Below are positions 46,142 to 55,107 of a DNA stretch of 64,000 bases, piece by piece. Made by a program: the position numbers and the translations under genes. Location of the stretch: the NCBI RefSeq assembly GCF_010731855.1, contig NZ_AP022620.1:682001-746000 (forward strand), written 5' to 3'. Numbering within the stretch: position 1 is the stretch's first letter; the number at the start of each line of letters is the position of its first letter. The notes below the pieces were generated by a model. It worked only from the letters and a program-made list of their open reading frames with translations, had not been told where the DNA came from and ran no database searches. Source of the DNA: Mycolicibacterium anyangense (GTDB taxonomy: Bacteria > Actinomycetota > Actinomycetes > Mycobacteriales > Mycobacteriaceae).

Positions 46142-47548
46142 ATGACCACACCTGATCCCTCCGCCGACCCGAGTCTCGGCGAACTCGCACTCGAGGACCG
46201 TGCTGCGCTGCGGCGCGTAGCCGGGCTGTCCACCGAACTCGCTGACGTCTCCGAGGTCGAATACCGCCAACTGCGCCTGGAACGCGTGGTGCTGGTCGGG
46301 GTGTGGACCGAGGGCAGCGCCGCCGACGCCGACAACAGCCTTGCCGAACTGGCCGCGCTGGCCGAGACCGCCGGCTCGGAAGTCCTCGAAGGGCTCATCC
46401 AACGTCGAGACAAGCCGGACCCGTCGACCTACATCGGTTCGGGCAAGGCCGCCGAACTGCGCCAGATCGTCATTGCCACCGGCGCCGACACGGTGATCTG
46501 CGACGGCGAACTGAGCCCTGCGCAGCTCAACGCGCTGGAAAAGGTCGTCAAGGTGAAGGTCATCGACCGCACCGCACTGATCCTGGACATCTTCGCCCAG
46601 CACGCCAGCAGCCGCGAGGGCAAGGCACAGGTGGAGCTGGCCCAGATGCAGTACATGCTGCCCAGACTGCGTGGCTGGGGTGAGTCGATGTCGCGGCAGG
46701 CCGGCGGACGCGCCGGCGGGGCCGGCGGTGGTGTGGGCACCCGCGGTCCCGGCGAGACCAAGATCGAGACCGACCGGCGGCGTATCCGTGAGCGGATGTC
46801 CAAGCTGCGCCGCGAGATCAAGGACATGAAGCAGGTCCGCGACACCCAGCGCAGCCGACGGCTGCACAATGACGTGCCGTCGGTAGCGATCATCGGCTAC
46901 ACCAACGCCGGCAAGTCCAGCCTGCTCAACGCGCTGACCGGGGCTGGGGTGCTGGTGCAGAACGCGCTGTTCGCCACCCTCGAACCCACCACGCGCCGTG
47001 GTGAATTCGACGACGGCAGGCAGTTCGTGCTCACCGACACCGTCGGCTTCGTGCGGCACCTGCCGACCCAGCTGGTCGAGGCGTTCCGCTCGACGCTGGA
47101 AGAGGTCGTCGACGCAGACCTGCTGCTACATGTCGTGGACGGCTCCGATGCCAACCCGATGGCCCAGATCGAGGCGGTGCGCCAGGTCATCCGCGAGGTG
47201 CAGAACGACCATCACTCCGCCCCCGCTCCAGAGTTGTTGGTGGTCAACAAGATCGACGCCGCCGCTGATCTCACCCTGGCCCAATTGCGCCGGGCCCTAC
47301 CGGGTGCGGTGTTCGTCTCCGCGCACACCGGCGAGGGTCTGGACCGGTTGCGCGTCCGGCTCGGTGAATTGGTCGAGCCGCGGGAGGTCACCGTCGACGT
47401 GACGATTCCCTATGACCGCGGTGATCTGGTCGCCCGACTGCACAACGACGGCCACGTCGACGCCACCGAGCACACCGAAGCCGGAACCCGGTTGAAGGCC
47501 CGAGTGCCTGCAGCCCTGGCCGCCGGCCTGCGCGAGTACGCGACTTAG
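46142..47548 (+). CDS. hflX: ribosome-associated GTPase HflX
   Basis: A 468-residue GTPase that rescues or splits stalled ribosomes. The N-terminal domain has SGKAAELRQIVIATGADTVICDGELSPAQLNALE. A Gly-rich linker (GGRAGGAGGGVGTRGPGETKIETDRR) follows, then the G domain with G1 GYTNAGKSS (near residue 251), G3 DTVGF and G4 NKID. The start is ATG 46142 (TTPDPSADPS). Its TAG overlaps the convergent TAA of the PE-PPE-domain gene. Confidence 0.95.
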   Translation: MTTPDPSADPSLGELALEDRAALRRVAGLSTELADVSEVEYRQLRLERVVLVGVWTEGSAADADNSLAELAALAETAGSEVLEGLIQRRDKPDPSTYIGSGKAAELRQIVIATGADTVICDGELSPAQLNALEKVVKVKVIDRTALILDIFAQHASSREGKAQVELAQMQYMLPRLRGWGESMSRQAGGRAGGAGGGVGTRGPGETKIETDRRRIRERMSKLRREIKDMKQVRDTQRSRRLHNDVPSVAIIGYTNAGKSSLLNALTGAGVLVQNALFATLEPTTRRGEFDDGRQFVLTDTVGFVRHLPTQLVEAFRSTLEEVVDADLLLHVVDGSDANPMAQIEAVRQVIREVQNDHHSAPAPELLVVNKIDAAADLTLAQLRRALPGAVFVSAHTGEGLDRLRVRLGELVEPREVTVDVTIPYDRGDLVARLHNDGHVDATEHTEAGTRLKARVPAALAAGLREYAT

Positions 47549-49026
47549 GCCGCTGCCGCGGTGGCGCCCGCGCCGCCACGCCCCGAGGCTGCCGTGGTTG
47601 TGGACCTCTCGGTGGACGGCGCCGCACCGGCCGGCTTGGGTTCCAGGCTGCCGATAGCATTCTTGGGATCGGTTACTGTGTCGGTCACGGAAGCATTTGC
47701 CGGTGAATGTGACTGTGGCCGAACAGGTTTGGCCGACGCCGCGATCGACCCCCGGATCTGGGAGGCCTTCGGTTCGGCCGGGTCCGTGGCGGTGGGCTTG
47801 GCGGCCGCCTGGCCGTTGCGTGTTGCAGTGGCGGCGGCGAGGGTGACTGCCGGCGAGGAGGGCGCCGACGGTGCACTCGGCGTCGGTGAGCCCCCGAGAT
47901 CACCCAGCGCGTCGTGAATACCCTGGCCCACCGCGCTGGCCAGATCGGCGGTCAGGGTGATCGGGTTGATAGCCGGGATCAGTCCGAAGGGTGAGGGAGC
48001 GCCGTAATTGCTTCGGTCGTAACCGGTTTCGATGAGCACCCGGGTGACGGGTGAGATCAACGACACCAGCGGCTTGATCAGGGCGGTGGTGCCCGTCGCG
48101 GCGCCGAAGTCCAGTAGTGGCTGCATGATCGGCAGCGTCTTGGCAGGGATGGTGATGTAGAGCGTGTCGTTGTAGGTCTGGCAGTTCTTGGGGCTGTGAC
48201 TGCAGTCGATGGCCTGCTCCAGTTCGGGCACGGTGTATCCGTAGGGCGTTGCCGTGGCCGGGTCGGATCCCTTGGGTGCCAGGTAGGTGCCATGGATGTA
48301 CCAGAAGCCGGCGACCGCGTTCAGATCGGCCAGCAGGTTGATCGGATACTTCGGGAAGTCGGCCACCCCGTCGTACTGGAATGCGATGTCGGTGGTGTTC
48401 ACCGCGGGCAGCACGGTGGTGTCGGTGGGTGTCGGCTGGCCGAACGTGGCGTCCAGGATCGGAACCGTGCCCAATGCGGCGAGCCGTTCGAACAGGCCGC
48501 CGTTGGGCCGATTCGGGTTTCCGATCAGAACGAACGAGTATCGGTCGGGGATCACGCCACCGTTGTCCTGGGCGAGTTGGCGTTTGACGATGCTGGACAC
48601 CGTTGCACCCTGCGAATAGCCGAAGATCACGATGTCATCGGCGGGGTCGACGGCACCGATCTGATCGTTGAGGCTCTGCACGCCACTGGCCACCGAGACG
48701 TTCCATTTCGCGCCGCTCAGCCCGCCCCATCCCGGGAACGGGAACGGCCAGAATTGGGCGATATAGGGGACCGGTTCGGGAGTGCAGAACACCGCGCACG
48801 ACGGCGCCTTCGGCGCGATGTAGTACGCCACCGCGTTCTGCATGTAGTTGGTGCCCTGCGGCGGCACCGCCGGGTTCGGTGTGCCGGTGCCCGGGACGAT
48901 CAGGGCGATGGCTGCGAGGTTGACGGCGGCGGTGATCGTCGCGCCCAGGGCAGCGGCCACGGTCGCCACGATCGCCACCACTGCGACCGCGACACTGCGG
49001 GCGGCACCCTTCACATATTGACGCAT
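47545..49026 (-). CDS. exported PE-PPE-domain serine hydrolase-like protein
   Basis: A 493-residue protein. An N-terminal signal or anchor (AARSVAVAVVAIVATVAAALGATITAAVNLAAIALIV) is followed by a PE-PPE C-terminal domain, a cutinase-like alpha/beta hydrolase. The nucleophile elbow is IFGYSQGATV (Ser138), and FVLIGNPNRPNGG is diagnostic of the family. There is no PE or PPE N-terminal domain. A long low-complexity Ala/Thr/Pro tail follows residue ~390. It probably acts on lipids or esters in the envelope. The stop overlaps hflX. Confidence 0.85.
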   Translation of the reverse strand: MRQYVKGAARSVAVAVVAIVATVAAALGATITAAVNLAAIALIVPGTGTPNPAVPPQGTNYMQNAVAYYIAPKAPSCAVFCTPEPVPYIAQFWPFPFPGWGGLSGAKWNVSVASGVQSLNDQIGAVDPADDIVIFGYSQGATVSSIVKRQLAQDNGGVIPDRYSFVLIGNPNRPNGGLFERLAALGTVPILDATFGQPTPTDTTVLPAVNTTDIAFQYDGVADFPKYPINLLADLNAVAGFWYIHGTYLAPKGSDPATATPYGYTVPELEQAIDCSHSPKNCQTYNDTLYITIPAKTLPIMQPLLDFGAATGTTALIKPLVSLISPVTRVLIETGYDRSNYGAPSPFGLIPAINPITLTADLASAVGQGIHDALGDLGGSPTPSAPSAPSSPAVTLAAATATRNGQAAAKPTATDPAEPKASQIRGSIAASAKPVRPQSHSPANASVTDTVTDPKNAIGSLEPKPAGAAPSTERSTTTAASGRGGAGATAAAA

Positions 49027-49097
49027 CAGCAAACTCTTTTCACGATTCTCCAGCTTGCTGGCATCGTCGCACTCGGGGTGCGCCGACATCAGGAAAA

Positions 49098-49115
49098 CGT
49101 GAGAATAAGCTGAGA
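49098..49115 (-). promoter_or_regulatory. direct repeat typical of OmpR-family response regulators
   Basis: On the minus strand TCTCAGC-TTAT-TCTCACG repeats with an 11-nt period, 70-90 nt upstream of ATG 49026. PhoP, MprA and related regulators bind such repeats. The consensus match is partial. Confidence 0.35.
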
Positions 49116-49220
49116 AAAAGTCCTGACATAGCGCACAGCCTGTGAATCGGCCGGGCGGCGCCGTTCGGGGTCAACAGCCAGTGCTCGGCGTGGGATTGCT
49201 GTCGGTGGCAAGGGCGAAGG

Positions 49221-51503
49221 TCAGGTGACGACCGGTGGTTGATGGGCGCGCACCGGTGGCAGCGGCTCGCGGAACTTCTCCACCTCCACCAGCACCGCAG
49301 CACCGGTACATCCGCGGGCCAGGGCCGAAGTCCCGGCGTCATCGGTCAGCACGTTCGGGTTGCCATGGACGCACAGCGAATCCGGGTCAGCGGGATCCAG
49401 CGGGTCATACCAGGCGCCGGTGGACAGCTGGACCACCTGTGGCCGCAACCCGTCGTCGAGCACCACGCCGGCCAGGCAGGCGCCGCGGTCGTTGAAAACC
49501 CGCACCACATCTCCGTCGGCCAGCTCGCGCTGCGCGGCGTCCGACGGATGCATCCGGATCGGTTCGCGGCCCTGCACTTTCGTCGACCGGCTGGTGGCCC
49601 CGGTATCGAGCTGGCTGTGCAGCCGGCTGGCCGGCTGGTTGGCGATCAGATGCAGCGGGTAGCGCACGGCCCGCTCACCGCCGAGCCATTCGGTGGGCTC
49701 GTACCAGCGCGGGTGCCCGCCGCAGTCGGGGTAGCCGAAGCCGTCGATCGTCTCGGAGAAGATCTCGATGCGCCCGCTGGGGGTGCCCAGTCGATGTGCC
49801 TGCGGGTCGGTGCGAAAGTCGGCGAACAGGGTCAGGCCGTCCTCGACCGGCAGCCGCACCATCCCATCGGCCCAGAACTGGTCGAAATCGGGCACTGCGA
49901 AATCGATTTCTGCCGACCACTTTTCGTACATGTGCACCAGCCACTGCCGGGCGCTGCGCCCCTCGGTGAACTCATCGCCGAAGCCGAGGTGGCCAGCCAG
50001 TGCCGAGAACGTGGTGTAGTCGTCGCGGGCCTGGGCATGCGGTTCGGTGAGTGCAGGCATGGCCACCAGCAGCGGGTCGTTGCGGGATCCGGAGAAGTCG
50101 TCGCGTTCGAACGCGGTGGTCGAGGGCACGGCGATGTCGGCATGCCGGGCCATCGGCGTCCAGTAGGGGTCGTGTACCACCACGGTGTCGACCTGCGCCA
50201 GCGCCCGGCGCAGCCGCGGCAGATTCTGGTGGTGGTGGAACGGATTTCCGCCCGCCCAGTACACGCACTTGATGTCGGGGTAGGTCAGGGTCTGACCGTT
50301 GTAGCTGAACTCTTCACCCGGGTGCAGCAGCATGTCGCTGATCGCGGCGACCGGGATGAATGACTGCACCGGATTGAATCCCTGTGGCAGCGAAGGCAAT
50401 CGGCAGCGCAGTGGTGGCAGGCCCGGCTCGTTCATCGATCCGTAGCCGTGCCCGAAACCCCCGCCGGGAAGCCCGATCTGGCCGAGCATCGCCGCCAGCG
50501 TCACGCCCATCCACGGCGCCTGCTCGCCGTGTTTGAGCCGCTGCAATGACCAGCTGACCGTGACGATGGTGCGGTGTGCGGCCATCCGCCGGGCCAGCGC
50601 GGTCAGATCGTCGGCGTCCAGACCGCAGATCTGGGCGGCCCACTGCGGTGATTTGGGCACCCCGTCGTCGACGCCCAGCAGGTAGCGCTCGAACCGGTCG
50701 TACCCCGTGCAATAGGTCTGCAGGAAGTCGCGGTCGGCCAGTTCCTCGGTGGCCAGCACATGGGCCAGCGCCAGCATGATGGCGACATCGGTACCCGGCC
50801 TGGCGGGCAGCCACTGGCAGTCCCCGTCGATGTCGGAGCGCAACGGACTGATCGAGACGATTCGGCCGCCCTTGTTCCGGAACCGGGTCAGCGCGGCGCG
50901 CGCGGGATGGTCGGTGGTGCCGCCGTGATTGATGCCGGTGTTCTTCAGGTTGATGCCGCCGAAGCACACCAGTACCTCGGTGTGATCGGTGATGACGTTC
51001 CACTGCGTCGACCGCTTGAACAGGTCGTCGTGGGTGCCGACCACCCGCGGCATGATCACGCCGGTGGCGCCCAGGCTGTAGGAGTGCCTGGAATAGGTGT
51101 AGCCGCCGAGCATCTTCAGGAAGCGATGTACCTGGCTCTGGGCATGGTGGAAGCGGCCGGCGCTGGCCCAGCCGTAGGAGCCGCCGTAGATCGCCTCGTT
51201 GCCGTAGGCGTCGACGACCCGGCGCAGTTCGCCGGCCAGCAGTTCGGTCAGCTCGTCCCAGCTCACGGCCACGAACTCCTCGGCGCCACGGGCACTGCTC
51301 GGGCCAGGCCCGTCGTGCAGCCAGCCGCGCCGCACCGCCGGGGTGGCGATCCGCGACGGGTGGCGCACCGATCCGGGAATGTTGCCCAGCAGGGGAGAAG
51401 GGTCGGCATCGCCCGGAATGGGCGCGACCGCGGTGATCTCACCGTCGGTGACGCTGGCGCTGAAGGCGCCCCAGTGGGTGAGGCTCGTGGGGGCTCGGCC
51501 CAT
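49221..51503 (-). CDS. molybdopterin oxidoreductase, biotin/DMSO sulfoxide reductase type
   Basis: A 760-residue DMSO-reductase-family enzyme with bis-MGD. Family blocks are YGGSYGWASAGRFHHAQSQVHRFLKMLGGYTYSRHSYSLGATGVIMPRVVG, where Ser143 is the likely Mo ligand, and VYWAGGNPFHHHQNLPRLRRAL. The C-terminal MGD domain is HLIANQPASRLHSQLDTG. It lacks an N-terminal 4Fe-4S motif and a Tat signal, as expected for cytosolic BisC-like enzymes that reduce biotin or methionine sulfoxide. The start is ATG 51503, with a leaderless -10. Confidence 0.88.
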   Translation of the reverse strand: MGRAPTSLTHWGAFSASVTDGEITAVAPIPGDADPSPLLGNIPGSVRHPSRIATPAVRRGWLHDGPGPSSARGAEEFVAVSWDELTELLAGELRRVVDAYGNEAIYGGSYGWASAGRFHHAQSQVHRFLKMLGGYTYSRHSYSLGATGVIMPRVVGTHDDLFKRSTQWNVITDHTEVLVCFGGINLKNTGINHGGTTDHPARAALTRFRNKGGRIVSISPLRSDIDGDCQWLPARPGTDVAIMLALAHVLATEELADRDFLQTYCTGYDRFERYLLGVDDGVPKSPQWAAQICGLDADDLTALARRMAAHRTIVTVSWSLQRLKHGEQAPWMGVTLAAMLGQIGLPGGGFGHGYGSMNEPGLPPLRCRLPSLPQGFNPVQSFIPVAAISDMLLHPGEEFSYNGQTLTYPDIKCVYWAGGNPFHHHQNLPRLRRALAQVDTVVVHDPYWTPMARHADIAVPSTTAFERDDFSGSRNDPLLVAMPALTEPHAQARDDYTTFSALAGHLGFGDEFTEGRSARQWLVHMYEKWSAEIDFAVPDFDQFWADGMVRLPVEDGLTLFADFRTDPQAHRLGTPSGRIEIFSETIDGFGYPDCGGHPRWYEPTEWLGGERAVRYPLHLIANQPASRLHSQLDTGATSRSTKVQGREPIRMHPSDAAQRELADGDVVRVFNDRGACLAGVVLDDGLRPQVVQLSTGAWYDPLDPADPDSLCVHGNPNVLTDDAGTSALARGCTGAAVLVEVEKFREPLPPVRAHQPPVVT

Positions 51504-51510
51504 GGCACAA

Positions 51511-51516
51511 AGTCTA
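51511..51516 (-). promoter_or_regulatory. -10 hexamer TAGACT of the molybdopterin oxidoreductase (leaderless)
   Basis: On the minus strand TAGACT ends 7 nt before ATG 51503. Confidence 0.5.
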
Positions 51517-51554
51517 GGTGCGGCTAGCTTGCCCGCCCGACGGAGCCGATTCTC

Positions 51555-51574
51555 GACCAACCACTCGGTTGGTC
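51555..51574. promoter_or_regulatory. TetR-type palindromic operator upstream of the acyl-CoA dehydrogenase
   Basis: GACCAACC-actc-GGTTGGTC is a perfect 8+8 inverted repeat with a 4-nt centre. A TATCCT hexamer (51575-51580) follows directly, so a bound repressor would cover the promoter spacer. It also lies upstream of the divergent oxidoreductase. The regulator is not in the window. Confidence 0.7.
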
Positions 51575-51620
51575 TATCCTCGTGGGCAAGTACCCGCAGC
51601 GATTCCTCGGAGGTCTATCC

Positions 51621-52781
51621 ATGAGCACTGCCGTCAAGTACGACCGGACGCTGTTCGAGCCGGAGCACGAACTGTTCCGTGAGTCCTACCGCGCCTTCCT
51701 CGAGCGCCACGTCGCGCCGTACCACGATCAGTGGGAGAAGGAGAAGATCGTCGACCGCGGGGTGTGGCTGGAGGCGGGCAAGCAGGGCTTCCTGGGCATG
51801 GCGGTACCCGAGGAGTACGGCGGCGGCGGTAACGACGACTTCCGTTACAACACCATCGTCGTCGAGGAGACCGTGGCCGGCCGCTACAGCGGCCTGGGCT
51901 TCTCGCTGCACAACGACGTCGTGGCGCCTTACCTGCTGCGCCTGGCCAACGAGGAGCAGAAGCAGCGCTGGCTGCCCAAGTTCTGCACCGGTGAGCTGAT
52001 CACCGCGATCGCCATGACCGAACCGGGCACCGGCAGCGACCTGCAGGGCATCAAGACCCGCGCGATCAAGCAGGGCGACCATTACATCCTCAACGGGTCG
52101 AAGACCTTCATCACCAACGGCGTCAACTCCGACCTGGTGATCGTGGTCGCCCAGACCGACCCCGACAAGGGCGCCCTGGGCTTCTCGCTGCTGGTCGTCG
52201 AGCGCGGCATGGAGGGCTTCGAGCGTGGCCGTCACCTCGACAAGATCGGTCTGGACGCTCAGGACACCGCCGAGCTGTCGTTCACCGACGTCAAGGTTCC
52301 GGTGGAGAACCTGCTCGGCGAAGAGGGCCAGGGCTTCATCTACCTGATGCAGAACCTGCCCCAGGAGCGCATCTCGATCGCCATCATGGCCGCCGCTGCC
52401 ATTGAGGCGGTGCTCGAGGAGACCATCCAGTACACCAAGGAGCGCAAGGCCTTCGGCAAGCCGATCGGGTCGTTCCAGAACAGCCGCTTCCTGCTGGCCG
52501 AGCTGGCCACCGAGGCCACCGCGGTGCGCATCATGACCGACGAATTCATCCGGCTGCACCTCGACGAGAAGCTGACCGCCGAGCAGGCCGCGATGGCCAA
52601 GTGGTACACCACCGAAGCCCAGGTGCGGATCATCGACCGCTGCCTGCAGCTGCACGGCGGCTACGGCTACATGCGTGAGTACAACGTCGCGCGTGCCTAC
52701 CTCGACGCCCGCGTGCAGACCATCTACGGCGGGACCACCGAGATCATGAAGGAGATCATCGGGCGTAGCCTGGGCGTTTAA
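51621..52781 (+). CDS. fadE20: acyl-CoA dehydrogenase (FadE20-like)
   Basis: A 386-residue flavoenzyme introducing the alpha-beta double bond in acyl-CoA breakdown. AIAMTEPGTGSDLQGIKTRA (FAD contact), GSKTFITNG, and LHGGYGYMREYNVARAYLDARVQTIYGGTTEIMKEII are diagnostic. The residue matching the MCAD catalytic Glu (YEG) is Gly, so the base is probably the Glu in LPQERISIAIMAAAA, as in isovaleryl- and long-chain-type enzymes. The RBS CGGAGG precedes ATG 51621. The closest match I recall is Rv2724c. Confidence 0.92.
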   Translation: MSTAVKYDRTLFEPEHELFRESYRAFLERHVAPYHDQWEKEKIVDRGVWLEAGKQGFLGMAVPEEYGGGGNDDFRYNTIVVEETVAGRYSGLGFSLHNDVVAPYLLRLANEEQKQRWLPKFCTGELITAIAMTEPGTGSDLQGIKTRAIKQGDHYILNGSKTFITNGVNSDLVIVVAQTDPDKGALGFSLLVVERGMEGFERGRHLDKIGLDAQDTAELSFTDVKVPVENLLGEEGQGFIYLMQNLPQERISIAIMAAAAIEAVLEETIQYTKERKAFGKPIGSFQNSRFLLAELATEATAVRIMTDEFIRLHLDEKLTAEQAAMAKWYTTEAQVRIIDRCLQLHGGYGYMREYNVARAYLDARVQTIYGGTTEIMKEIIGRSLGV

Positions 52782-52804
52782 CCGGCTCGCAGCGACTTCG
52801 ACGG

Positions 52805-52833
52805 CACAGCCCGGGCGGTTTGCCCGGGCTGTG
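52805..52833 (+). terminator. intrinsic-type terminator hairpin after the acyl-CoA dehydrogenase
   Basis: A 12-bp perfect stem, CACAGCCCGGGC (52805-52816) with GCCCGGGCTGTG (52822-52833), and a 5-nt loop, 23 nt past the stop. It has no T-run, which is common for mycobacterial hairpins. Confidence 0.75.
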
Positions 52834-52964
52834 TGCTGTCTGGCGTCCGAATCGACGTCTCCTGCGGTTTTGTCACGACTTTGTGCTGTTTTCGGGTGTT
52901 TGTGCGTGCCGTATCTCGGATATAGCCGCGTGTCGTGATCTGCTGACGCACAGTTGACGCGGAC

Positions 52965-52970
52965 TATAAC
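52965..52970 (+). promoter_or_regulatory. -10 hexamer TATAAC of the LGFP-repeat gene
   Basis: TATAAC lies 34 nt before ATG 53005, with CTGACG 16 nt upstream as a weak -35. The leader carries a GGGAAG RBS. The 223-bp gap holds only this promoter and the terminator. Confidence 0.5.
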
Positions 52971-53004
52971 TAGAGGAATCTTGACCGGAACGGCGGGAAG
53001 TTAC

Positions 53005-55095
53005 ATGACCTGGCTTGGAAGTCGCCTCACCAGAGGCGTCGGGCGACTGGCGCTCGCCGTGGTCGCGACGACTGCGGCGGCGGTGCTGGTAGCCCCTGTT
53101 GCGGTGGCGTCACCGGAAAGCGATGCGGCCAACGCGGCCATCGATCAGGCATGGCAGGCCGCCGGCGGCGACGGGTCCCCGGTAGGCACCAAGGACGGCG
53201 ACGTCTACTCGATCGGCGACGGCTTCGCCCAGAACTTCAGCGGCGGCAAGATCTTCTTCACCCCGGCGACCGGGGCCCATCTGCTGTTCGGCGCCATCCT
53301 CGACAAGTACCAGGCGCTCGGTGGCCCCGCCGACGGTGATCTCGGCTTCCCGACCATCGACGAAGTGGCGGGCCTGCTGGGCCCGGACAGCCGGGTCAGC
53401 ACCTTCAGTGCCAGCGACAAGCCCGCGATCTTCTGGACCGCCGACACCGGTGCGCGGGTGGTGCGCGGTGCCATCAATGCCGCCTGGGACAAGCTCGGTG
53501 GCTCCGGTGGCACGCTCGGCGCACCCACCGGCGACGAGACCTATGAAGGTGACGTCGTGAGCCAGAAGTTCACCGGCGGGACGGTCTCCTACAACAACGC
53601 CACCAAGGTGTTCACCACCGATCCGCCGGATCTGGCCGCGAACCTGTCCGGTGTCGAGGTCCCCGCCGATCCGACCACCCTGATCAACCAGGCCTGGCGT
53701 GCGGCCGGTGGTCTGACCGGCACGTTGGGCGCTCGCCAGGGTGCGCAGTACAGCGTCGGTAGCGACGGCACTGCCCAGGACTACGCCGGCGGCAAGATCT
53801 TCTACTCGCCGGCCACCGGAGCCCATGCGGTCACCGGAGCGATCTTGGCCAAGTACGACTCGCTGGGCGGCCCGAAGGGTGATCTCGGCCTGCCGACGGG
53901 TACCGAGGCCGACGGCGGCGCCCCCAACAGCCGGGTGAGCGCCTTCAGCGCACCGGACAAACCGGTGATCTTCTGGACGCCGGACAACGGGGCGATCGTC
54001 GTCCGCGGAGCGATCAACGCGGCCTGGGCCAAGCTCGGCGGCGCGACGGGATCGCTGGGTGTGCCGACCGGTGAGCAGACGGCCGACGGCGACACCCTGA
54101 CCCAGAAGTTCAGCGGTGGCGAGATCTCGTTCAACAAGTCCAACGACAGCTTCAGCACCAAGCCGCCGGAATTGGCCGGACAGCTGTCGGGCCTCGAACT
54201 GCCCAGCGGCACCCCACCGCCGACTTCCGGCACGTCGGACACCAAGGGCGGCAAGAACTTCGCCTGGCATTGGTGGTGGCTGCTGGTCATCATTCCGGCG
54301 ATCCTGCTCGTCGGCGTGATCGCACTGGGCCTGTTGTGGCTGCAGCGCCGCCGGGCCGCTGCTGCCGAGGATGACGACTTCGAGGACGCCGACTACGACG
54401 AGGACGACGATCGGTGGCCGGGTGAGCCGGAGACATCGCGTTATGCGTCCTATCCGGAGGGGAGTCGCGTCCAGGTTCCGGATTCGTCCGGGTTCAGCTG
54501 GTCGGCTGCGGGTGGCAAGACCATGCCCGGCCCCGACGATGTGTTCGACGGCGACCAGGATTCGATCGACACCACGCCCACCCGGATTCCCGTCGACCAT
54601 GAGGCGGCCGAACCCGCACCCGATGATGCTCATCCCGACGACACCCACCCGGACTACGTGGAGTACGCGGAGGTCGAGGAAGCCGACCAGTACGAGGCCG
54701 AGGAAGCCAGCGATTCCGGCCGGCACGCGGCGGTGAATCTCGAAGAGTCCCAGTCGATGTGGCGTCTGGACATGGGCGAGATCGGGGCCCCGCGTCGCCG
54801 CCGGGCTGTCGAGGAGCCGGACGAGGTTCCCGTGGTGCCCGACGAGGACGTCACCCTCGAACCGGCTCAGGACTTGCAGTCCGACACCCATGAGGACGAA
54901 GGTCAGGCCCGGCCCGCAATTCATCTTCCGCTGGCCGATCCCTATCAGGCGCCGGAAGGCTATGTGATCAAGGCCAACACCCACTCCGGCCTGTACTACA
55001 CGCCGGACTCCGAGCTCTACGAGCACACCATTCCCGAGGTGTGGTTCGCCAGCGAGGAACTGGCCCAGGCCAACGGCTTTCACAAAGCCGAGTAG
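53005..55095 (+). CDS. LGFP-repeat envelope protein with transmembrane anchor and sunset-like C-terminus
   Basis: A 696-residue protein. A signal peptide (cleaved near ASP, residue ~36) is followed by LGFP repeats (GGKIFFTPATGAHLLFGAILDKYQALGGPADGDLGFPT and similar), arranged as two paralogous halves (~37-215, ~216-400). One transmembrane helix (~421-447) and an acidic disordered region (EDDDFEDADYDEDDD onward) come next. The last ~45 residues (YVIKANTHSGLYYTPDSELYEHTIPEVWFASEELAQANGF) resemble the small sunset domain. LGFP repeats occur on corynebacterial mycolyltransferases, so contact with the mycolate cell wall is likely. The convergent gene is lexA. Confidence 0.85.
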   Translation: MTWLGSRLTRGVGRLALAVVATTAAAVLVAPVAVASPESDAANAAIDQAWQAAGGDGSPVGTKDGDVYSIGDGFAQNFSGGKIFFTPATGAHLLFGAILDKYQALGGPADGDLGFPTIDEVAGLLGPDSRVSTFSASDKPAIFWTADTGARVVRGAINAAWDKLGGSGGTLGAPTGDETYEGDVVSQKFTGGTVSYNNATKVFTTDPPDLAANLSGVEVPADPTTLINQAWRAAGGLTGTLGARQGAQYSVGSDGTAQDYAGGKIFYSPATGAHAVTGAILAKYDSLGGPKGDLGLPTGTEADGGAPNSRVSAFSAPDKPVIFWTPDNGAIVVRGAINAAWAKLGGATGSLGVPTGEQTADGDTLTQKFSGGEISFNKSNDSFSTKPPELAGQLSGLELPSGTPPPTSGTSDTKGGKNFAWHWWWLLVIIPAILLVGVIALGLLWLQRRRAAAAEDDDFEDADYDEDDDRWPGEPETSRYASYPEGSRVQVPDSSGFSWSAAGGKTMPGPDDVFDGDQDSIDTTPTRIPVDHEAAEPAPDDAHPDDTHPDYVEYAEVEEADQYEAEEASDSGRHAAVNLEESQSMWRLDMGEIGAPRRRRAVEEPDEVPVVPDEDVTLEPAQDLQSDTHEDEGQARPAIHLPLADPYQAPEGYVIKANTHSGLYYTPDSELYEHTIPEVWFASEELAQANGFHKAE

Positions 55096-55107
55096 GCCCG
55101 GGCGCCG

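Noticed and set aside
45071..47059. 662-codon minus-strand frame opposite dapF and hflX
   Set aside because: Shadow frame; both plus-strand genes are unmistakable.
53110..55083. 657-codon minus-strand frame opposite the LGFP-repeat gene
   Set aside because: Its repeats simply mirror the LGFP repeats on the other strand; no start signal or domain.
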